Of a stretch of DNA of 64,000 bases, positions 58,627 to 64,000 are shown piece by piece. The position numbers and the translations under genes were made by a program. The stretch comes from Lichenicola sp964247755. Its GTDB lineage: Bacteria > Pseudomonadota > Alphaproteobacteria > Acetobacterales > Acetobacteraceae. The DNA is taken from NCBI GenBank assembly GCA_964247755.1, contig CAXTVX010000011.1:1-64000 (forward strand). Reading direction: 5' to 3'. The first letter of the stretch is position 1. Each line of letters opens with the position of its first letter. Below the pieces are notes generated by a model. The model did no database searches, was not told where the DNA came from, and saw only the letters and a program-made list of their open reading frames with translations.

Positions 58627-59394
58627 ATGCGGCCTGGCATCCTTGCCGCGGCGCTCGTCCTCGCCGCCCCTGCGCACGCCGCCACGCTGGACGCGGACTA
58701 CGCCCTGTCGAGCCACGGCTTCCACCTGCTCGACGTGGACACGCACACGCAGCTCACCCCGGCCGGCTACGCGATCACTGCGCACAGCCGCACCGTCGGG
58801 CTGATCGGGGTGCTGGCGCACAGCGACGTGACCAGCGTCGCCTCGGGACGGTTCGACGGCTTCCGCGTCCGGCCGGACCGCTATGCCAGCACCGGCCGCT
58901 CCCGCGGCGCCGACCGGACCACGCAGATCGGCTACCCGGCGCACGATCCGGTGGTGGAGGTCCTGCGGCCCGCGGAGCCGGAACGCGACCCGGTGCCACA
59001 GGCGGACGCGCGGGGCAGCATCGACACGCTGAGCGCCATCGTCGGCCTGTCGCGGCAGGTGGCCGAAACCGGGCGCTGCGACGGCACCGCCCTCCTGTTC
59101 GACGGGCACCGCCTGTCCCGGCTGGACGCAAGCACGGTGGGAACGGAAGTGGTCCCGAACCCGTCCGGCGCCGGATTCTCCGGACGGGCGCTGCGCTGCG
59201 ACTTCACCAGCCGGCAGCTCGGCGGCTTCCTGCACGACGCCAACCGCGCCCGTCTGATGCGGCCGCTGCACGGCAGCGCCTGGCTGGCCGCCCCGGTGCC
59301 GGGCGCCCCGGTCGCCGCGGTCCGGGCGACGTTCGAAAGCCCTTTGTTCGGCACTGCCATCTTGACCCTGACGCATACAGATCTTGCCGGCTAG
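58627..59394 (+). CDS. DUF3108 domain secreted protein
   Basis: A 255-residue protein with a signal peptide (MRPGILAAALVLAAPAHAAT) and a beta-rich DUF3108-like body (LDADYALSSHGFHLLDVDTH, YAITAHSRTVGLIGVLAHSD, DTLSAIVGLSRQVAETGRCD). It lies eight bases after queF on the same strand and is probably co-transcribed. The role of DUF3108 proteins in the periplasm is unknown; the position is likely historical and not functional. Confidence 0.85.
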   Translation: MRPGILAAALVLAAPAHAATLDADYALSSHGFHLLDVDTHTQLTPAGYAITAHSRTVGLIGVLAHSDVTSVASGRFDGFRVRPDRYASTGRSRGADRTTQIGYPAHDPVVEVLRPAEPERDPVPQADARGSIDTLSAIVGLSRQVAETGRCDGTALLFDGHRLSRLDASTVGTEVVPNPSGAGFSGRALRCDFTSRQLGGFLHDANRARLMRPLHGSAWLAAPVPGAPVAAVRATFESPLFGTAILTLTHTDLAG

Positions 59395-60214
59395 AGTGCG
59401 GCTAGGAGCTGTTGACGAAAGACGACAACCACATGCTTTAGCTTGTTCTTTTGTCGGGCATCTTTATCCGATCGGTCGGTTCGGTTCGGTTCGATCGGAT
59501 GATGCTCTAGGTTCAGGAAGCCGAGAAAGGATGTGGCAGTCTTGTCGTAGCGGGTAGCGGGTAGCGGGTAGCGGGTAGCGGGTAGCGGGTAGCGGGTAGC
59601 GGTGCAATGTGGTTGCTCGAGCCGATTGAACGTACGCTCACTGCGATTTCGGTCCCGATAAGCATGATGGTCGCAGGATATCGGCAGCTTACGGTTTGCT
59701 TTCGGCAGGATCACTGGCAGGATGCGCCTTTCACTAGGAGCCTGTGGCGGACGTCGTCATTGTCATAGTCCTTGTTGGCCAACACGCGCGTCGGGTTGAC
59801 GATCTGCAGCGCCTCCAAATCGTCGACTGCTTGATAGTTGAGGTTTCTCCGCCCGTTAGAATGAAACGGAGCGGACGTCCCTGACCGTCGGCGCGAGCAT
59901 CGATCTTGCTCTTGAAGCGCCGCGGCTGCGACCAAAGCCCTCCTCGCGCATCCCTCTTCAGCGCCCGATGCCTGCGAGTGTCCGCGGACGGTGGTGCTGT
60001 CAATCATGTGCTGCCAGTTGTCCGTCAAGGCGAATTCCACTTGCCGTAGCGCTCGTGCATATCGCGCCAGGGACATCCGACCCGCAGCACGTAGAGCATT
60101 CCGCTGAGGAAGTGGCGATTATCCAGCGCTGGACGTGCCCAGCGACCGCGCTCCGGGGGTAGGAGTCCAATGACTGCCCACTCGGTCGCCGTCAGATCGC
60201 GTTGAACTGTCCAT
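59391..60214 (-). mobile_element. Degenerate IS5-family insertion sequence
   Basis: On the minus strand a transposase can be reassembled only across several frames. The N-terminal part QRDLTATEWAVIGLLPPERG to RDMHERYGKWN ends at a stop near 60044. The catalytic core LTDNWQHMIDSTTVRGHSQA, a shifted RRFKSKIDARADGQGRPLRF, and a C-terminal YRDRNRSERTFNRLEQ to RYDKTATSFLGF follow. The segment normally between GKWN and LTD is missing and a tandem heptamer is inserted in the C-terminal part. Terminal inverted repeats could not be matched. It cannot transpose by itself. Confidence 0.88.
59551..59599. repeat. Seven tandem copies of CGGGTAG
   Basis: A perfect heptanucleotide array of 49 bases inside the IS5 remnant. 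On the transposase strand it reads GCTACCC and three units make an in-frame heptapeptide, TRYPLPA, between RYP and RYDKTAT. The original coding sequence probably contained one RYD at this place, so the array grew after the IS decayed, by slipped-strand replication. Confidence 0.95.
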
Positions 60215-60286
60215 GTCGCTCCTCCAAAGGGAGCTTTGAGTCATCGGAAGGCCTGTAGAACGAACAAGGTCTCCCGCTAACATCAG

Positions 60287-61741
60287 CTACGAGGTCTTGA
60301 TCAAGTCAACAAGATTGGTAGCAATCTCCTCGACAGGAGTCGCCCAGTCGAATGGTGCCGGTTGCGTGTAGACCCGCATGGTGCTGTACCACGGCGTGTC
60401 CGTCCGCCCCGGAAGCCACCGCCAACACTGGTCGTAGCGCGAGAGCAGCCACACCGGGCGTCCCAGGGCTGCGGCGACGTGGGCCGTCGACGTATCCACC
60501 GCGATCACCAGATCCAGCAGAGCGATAAGTCCCGCGGTGTCGTCGAAGTCCCGGATCTTGTCGGTGTGGTCGACGAGATGGAGACCGGGAGGAGGATTGG
60601 CCGCCTCAGCCTGCGGCGCACCGATCTGCAGGCTGTAGAACAGGACGTCGCCGTCCGCTGCCGCGAGCGGGGCGAGAGTGGCGAGGCTCATCGAGCGCCG
60701 GTTGTCGGTGAGTGTGTTCTGCAGGTTCCAGGGCCGCTTTCCCCCGGACCACACGAGACCGACCTTCAGCGGCCGGCGTTCAGCGTGCCCCGTGCGGGCC
60801 TGCCAGCGTGCGACATCCTCATCAACACGCTCCTGCCATCGAGCCACGATGGCCGGATCACCGGCAAGATAACCATCGGCACAGGGCACAGTATCGATCG
60901 TCGTCCGGAAGACATACGGCAGGCTCATGATTGAGCAGGCCAGGTCATATGCCGGCGGATGCTGATCGGTGGATACGATGGCATCCACCCCGGGCAGGCG
61001 GGAAAACAGGCGCACGAGCGGGGGCGGGACCTGGACGACAACACGACAGGTCCGTTCGCGCAGCATCGGGATATAGCGGCAGAATTGCAGGCTATCGCCA
61101 AGCCCGGCCTCGCCGTGGACGAGCAGGGTGCGTCCTTCCAACGGTTCTCCCTTCCACCGCGGCGCATTGGGCAGGTTCGGCAGCGGCTCGCTCTCGTGGA
61201 ATCGCCACTCATATTCCGTGAAACCGCGCAGATAATCGCCGGCCGCAAGCAACGCCATCGCCCGCCAGACGCGGCAGGAGATGTCACCAGGCGAGGCTGC
61301 AAGTGCCAGATCGAAGAACGGCAGCGACTCGCGCGGCAGCCCGCGACGCCGGAGCGCGACGGCGAGCCCGGCCAGCGCCGGCGCGTGATCCTCCTTCAGG
61401 CGAATAGCGTTCGAGAAGCCAGCGATGGCATCGCCATAACGTTGCAACTCGAGGCAGACGGTACCCAGGTTGGACCAGGCGCCATGGCGCCGCGGATCGA
61501 GGAAGACAGCCCGCTCGAGCATGGGCAGCGCTTCCTCGAACCGTCCGAGCTCCTTGAGGGCACCCCCAAGGTTGAGCAGTAGCCGGACGTCATCAGGCTT
61601 GATCGGGACGACCTTGATCAGGGCTTCTACGGCCGCCGCATATTCTCCCTTTCGCAAGGCGGCGTCGGCGGCAGCAGTCAACACCATAGGGTCAATCTTG
61701 ACCGACGGCGTCTTTATATGGACAGCTGTCGAAGTTGGCAC
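60287..61741 (-). CDS. TPR repeat protein with GT9-like glycosyltransferase domain
   Basis: A 484-residue protein. GTG 61741 follows AGGAG. Residues about 20-180 are four TPR repeats (ALRKGEYAAAVEALIKVVPI, LLLNLGGALKELGRFEEALP, AWSNLGTVCLELQRYGDAIA). Residues about 195-480 resemble heptosyltransferase-like GT9 domains: LLVHGEAGLGDSLQFCRYIP, VGLVWSGGKRPW, DLVIAVDTSTAHVAAALGRP and WLLSRYDQCWRWLPGR. Such fusions are common near polysaccharide and flagellin glycosylation loci. No adjacent partner indicates a substrate. Confidence 0.88.
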   Translation of the reverse strand: MPTSTAVHIKTPSVKIDPMVLTAAADAALRKGEYAAAVEALIKVVPIKPDDVRLLLNLGGALKELGRFEEALPMLERAVFLDPRRHGAWSNLGTVCLELQRYGDAIAGFSNAIRLKEDHAPALAGLAVALRRRGLPRESLPFFDLALAASPGDISCRVWRAMALLAAGDYLRGFTEYEWRFHESEPLPNLPNAPRWKGEPLEGRTLLVHGEAGLGDSLQFCRYIPMLRERTCRVVVQVPPPLVRLFSRLPGVDAIVSTDQHPPAYDLACSIMSLPYVFRTTIDTVPCADGYLAGDPAIVARWQERVDEDVARWQARTGHAERRPLKVGLVWSGGKRPWNLQNTLTDNRRSMSLATLAPLAAADGDVLFYSLQIGAPQAEAANPPPGLHLVDHTDKIRDFDDTAGLIALLDLVIAVDTSTAHVAAALGRPVWLLSRYDQCWRWLPGRTDTPWYSTMRVYTQPAPFDWATPVEEIATNLVDLIKTS

Positions 61742-61954
61742 TGGCCTGATCTCCTATCGACTTCCATATATCTGTAACGACTGTAGAAGTCGTTAATCAT
61801 CCTTCAGCGCTGCGTGAGGGTTAACCGTTATGGTCTTGGCACAGGCAGGAACAACCTGTCCCGCAATAGTCGACGCTCTTCACTACCGTGCGGTACCGAA
61901 TTCCATACCGACCTTTGTCGACAGGCCCTAGGTTTTGCTTTCCCGCTACACCGT

Positions 61955-63514
61955 TCACGCCGCCCGCGGCGCCGGGCGGCGCAGCAGCAGGAGGCCGCCC
62001 AGGCACAGCATCAGCGTCACGCCGATGATCCAGAACGCGTCGGAATACGACATGATCGTTGCCTGCTGCCGCACCTCCGCCGCCATCGTCGCCAGCGCCC
62101 GCCGGTGCGCCGTCGCCCCGTCCGCCATGCCGCCGCGCGCCGCCAGCATCGCCACCTGCCGCTGCACCGCGACGCCGTTCGTGGTCACGCGCTCGGCGAT
62201 CACCGAGAAGTGGAAGTGCTCGCGCCGCTCGATCACGGTGGAGATCATGGCGATGCACAGCGAGCCGCCGAGGTTGCGCATCATCGACGACAGCGCTGCG
62301 GCATCGGCGGTGTCGCGCGGCGGCAGGCCGGCGGTGGCGAGCTGCGACAGCGGCACCGCGAACAGCGGCTGGCCGATCGCGCGCAGCACCTGCGGCAGGA
62401 TCAGCTGCTGCATGCCGACATCCTGCGTCAGCACCGTGTTGACGAAGCAGCTCACCGCGAACAGCAGCGTCCCCGCCCCCACCAGCAGCCGCGGATCGAC
62501 GCGTCGCATCAGCCGCGGCATCAGCGGAAAGATCAGCAGCTGCGGCAGGCCGCTCCACATCACCACCGTGCCGATCTGCTCCGGGTCGTAGCCCTGGATC
62601 TGCGCGCAGTACAGCGGGATGATGTACACCGAGCCCAGCGACACCGCGCCGAACACCGTCATCAGCACGCAGGCGGTGCCGACCGAACGGTTGCCGAGCA
62701 GGCGCAGGTTGATCAGCGGCGCCCGGATCGTGAGCTCACGCGCCACGAAGCCCACGATCCCCACCACCGCCAGCACGCTGAGCGTCCGGATCAGGTCAGA
62801 GCCGAACCACGTTTCCCGCTGCCCTTCCTCCAGCACCACGGTGAGCGAGGACAGGCCGGTCGCCATCAGTGCGATCCCGGTCCAGTCGCCGTGCCGCAGC
62901 TCGCCCCAGCGCGCCGGCGCCGGGTCGAGTGCCCGGGCGAACAGCACCAGCGTCACCGCACCCGGCACGAGGTTGACGTAGAACAGGTAGTGCCAGGACA
63001 GATTGTCGGTCAGCCAGCCGCCGAGCGTCGGGCCCAGCGCCGGCGCCAGGGTCGCGGTCAGGCCGAAGATCGAGATGCCGATCGGCTGCTGCGCGCGCGG
63101 CAGCCTTGTGCGCAGCACCGTCACCGCGGTCGGGATCAGCACGCCGCCGCAGAACCCCTGGCCGCAGCGGCTCAGGATCAGGGCGTCCAGGCTGTCGGAT
63201 CGGGCGCAGCATACCGAGAACACCAGGAACAGGGCGGAGTTGACCAGCAGGTAGCGCTTCAGCCCGATCACCTGGCCGAGCCAGCCGGTGAGCGGGATGG
63301 TGATGATCTCGGCGATCAGGTAGGCGGTGGAGATCCAGGAGCCTTCCGACGGCGACGCGCCGACCGCACCCTCGATGTTGGCCAGCGACGCGTTGGTGAT
63401 CTGGATGTCCAGGATGGCCATGAAGGCGCCCAGCATCGCGCTCATCACCGCCGCCCAGTCGCGGCCCGAGGCCCTGGCCGGGGCAGGGCCGGGCGGGGCC
63501 GGAACGGGCGGCAT
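61955..63514 (-). CDS. DHA2 family drug efflux permease (EmrB-like)
   Basis: A 519-residue 14-helix major facilitator transporter. MLGAFMAILDIQITNASLAN, GSWISTAYLIAEIITIPLTG and motif C-like ALAPALGPTLGGWLTDNLSW match the EmrB/QacA group. ATG 63514 overlaps the membrane-fusion gene by one base. With an HlyD/EmrA partner it exports hydrophobic toxic compounds across both membranes. Regulator and substrate are not in view. Confidence 0.94.
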   Translation of the reverse strand: MPPVPAPPGPAPARASGRDWAAVMSAMLGAFMAILDIQITNASLANIEGAVGASPSEGSWISTAYLIAEIITIPLTGWLGQVIGLKRYLLVNSALFLVFSVCCARSDSLDALILSRCGQGFCGGVLIPTAVTVLRTRLPRAQQPIGISIFGLTATLAPALGPTLGGWLTDNLSWHYLFYVNLVPGAVTLVLFARALDPAPARWGELRHGDWTGIALMATGLSSLTVVLEEGQRETWFGSDLIRTLSVLAVVGIVGFVARELTIRAPLINLRLLGNRSVGTACVLMTVFGAVSLGSVYIIPLYCAQIQGYDPEQIGTVVMWSGLPQLLIFPLMPRLMRRVDPRLLVGAGTLLFAVSCFVNTVLTQDVGMQQLILPQVLRAIGQPLFAVPLSQLATAGLPPRDTADAAALSSMMRNLGGSLCIAMISTVIERREHFHFSVIAERVTTNGVAVQRQVAMLAARGGMADGATAHRRALATMAAEVRQQATIMSYSDAFWIIGVTLMLCLGGLLLLRRPAPRAA

Positions 63515-64000
63515 CAGCCGGGCCGCGCGGCCGGGGCGGCCGCGCCGCGCGTGTCCACGCCGACCTCGACCGACAGCCCGGCGCGCAACAGCCGCAACGT
63601 GCGGTCCGGGTCCAGCCGGATCCGCACCGGGACGCGCTGCACGATCTTGGTGAAGTTGCCGGTCGCGTTCTCCGGCGGCAGCAGCGCGAACTGCGCACCG
63701 GTCCCGGGCGAGAATCCGTCGATCACGCCCCGGAACGGGTGGTCGGGAAGCGCGTCGGCGGTGACGGTGACCGCCTGTCCCGGCTGCATCCGGCCGAGCT
63801 GGGTTTCCTTGAAGTTCGCCGTGACGTAGAGCCCCTGCCCCATCGGCACGACGGTGAGCAGGCCGAGGCCGGGCTGCACGTAGTTGCCGGCCCGCGCGCT
63901 GCGGTCGCCGACCACGCCGTCGACCGGGGCGCGCAGCACGGTGTCGTCGAGGTTGATGCGCGCGCGGTCCACGTCCGCCTGCGCCTTGGCCAGCGCACCC
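63514..64000 (-). CDS. HlyD/EmrA membrane-fusion protein, C-terminal part
   Basis: The frame is open from the window end to TGA at 63514; its start lies outside. GALAKAQADVDRARINLDDT and VLRAPVDGVVGDRSARAGNY are the end of the coiled coil and the second lipoyl half. LYVTANFKETQLGRMQPGQA, FRGVIDGFSPGTGAQFALLP and PPENATGNFTKIVQRVPVRI are EmrA signatures. It precedes the EmrB-like permease in the operon. Confidence 0.93.
   Translation of the reverse strand, partial: GALAKAQADVDRARINLDDTVLRAPVDGVVGDRSARAGNYVQPGLGLLTVVPMGQGLYVTANFKETQLGRMQPGQAVTVTADALPDHPFRGVIDGFSPGTGAQFALLPPENATGNFTKIVQRVPVRIRLDPDRTLRLLRAGLSVEVGVDTRGAAAPAARPG

Noticed and set aside
59551..59599. Heptamer array as a phase-variation switch
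   Set aside because: It lies in an already multiply broken transposase, so no functional product could be switched.
1..64000. CRISPR arrays
   Set aside because: No regularly spaced direct repeats with unique spacers were seen; the only tandem array is the 7-bp repeat.

Overview
The window is GC-rich chromosomal DNA with dense coding on both strands. Gene families and arrangements point to an alphaproteobacterium, most likely Acetobacteraceae (Rhodospirillales): metZ-apaG-folE, an alphaproteobacterial-type EPS locus, DUF1653, DUF3108 and queECDF. The genus cannot be read from the sequence.

Layout. 0-8 kb: end of an unidentified gene (possibly dxs), tlyA, rlmN, a tightly coupled trio (acyl-CoA dehydrogenase, PIG-L deacetylase, NodS-like methyltransferase) facing a GT2 glycosyltransferase, then argG. 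8-14.4 kb: small conserved proteins, an SDR and a thioredoxin-reductase-like flavoprotein, tRNA-Gly(CCC), metZ, apaG, folE. 14.7-19 kb: an RbsABC-type sugar ABC importer diverging from a FucU/RbsD mutarotase. 19.4-20.8 kb: a Gly/Asn-rich repeat protein behind three consecutive palindromes.

20.9-44.1 kb is a large exopolysaccharide locus. About 15 genes run on the minus strand with 4-bp overlaps or very short gaps: Wzx flippase, glycosyltransferases, Wza-type exporter, a four-gene aminoacyl-carrier-protein module (carrier protein, acyl-CoA dehydrogenase, amino acid:[carrier protein] ligase, DUF1839), a GH2 enzyme, a tandem alpha/beta hydrolase, the polyprenyl-phosphate sugar transferase, GH16, a GT2-GT4 fusion, a Wzc-like protein with a degenerate kinase domain, and a Wzy-like polymerase. 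A divergent GT4 and a second GH16 lie at its upstream end. This is a complete Wzx/Wzy-type export pathway carrying unusual acyl/aminoacyl chemistry. The aminoacyl-carrier module is the most interesting item in the window.

44.3-52.3 kb: prolyl-oligopeptidase-type peptidase, flavin reductase, dienelactone hydrolase, HU, M29 aminopeptidase, then a TetR/DUF4267/DoxX-like module. That module lies between the true 3' end of the M29 gene and a decayed second copy of that 3' end plus its double-hairpin repeat. 52.5-55.5 kb is visibly less GC-rich and looks acquired: an antitoxin with a frameshifted PIN toxin, an alpha/beta hydrolase and a small secreted protein. 56.2-58.6 kb is the queE-queC-queD-queF operon; with folE at 13.7 kb the window encodes the whole GTP-to-preQ1 route. 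59.4-60.2 kb is a broken IS5-family element with a heptanucleotide tandem repeat. The window ends with a TPR/GT9-like protein and an EmrB/EmrA-type efflux pair, the latter cut by the window edge.
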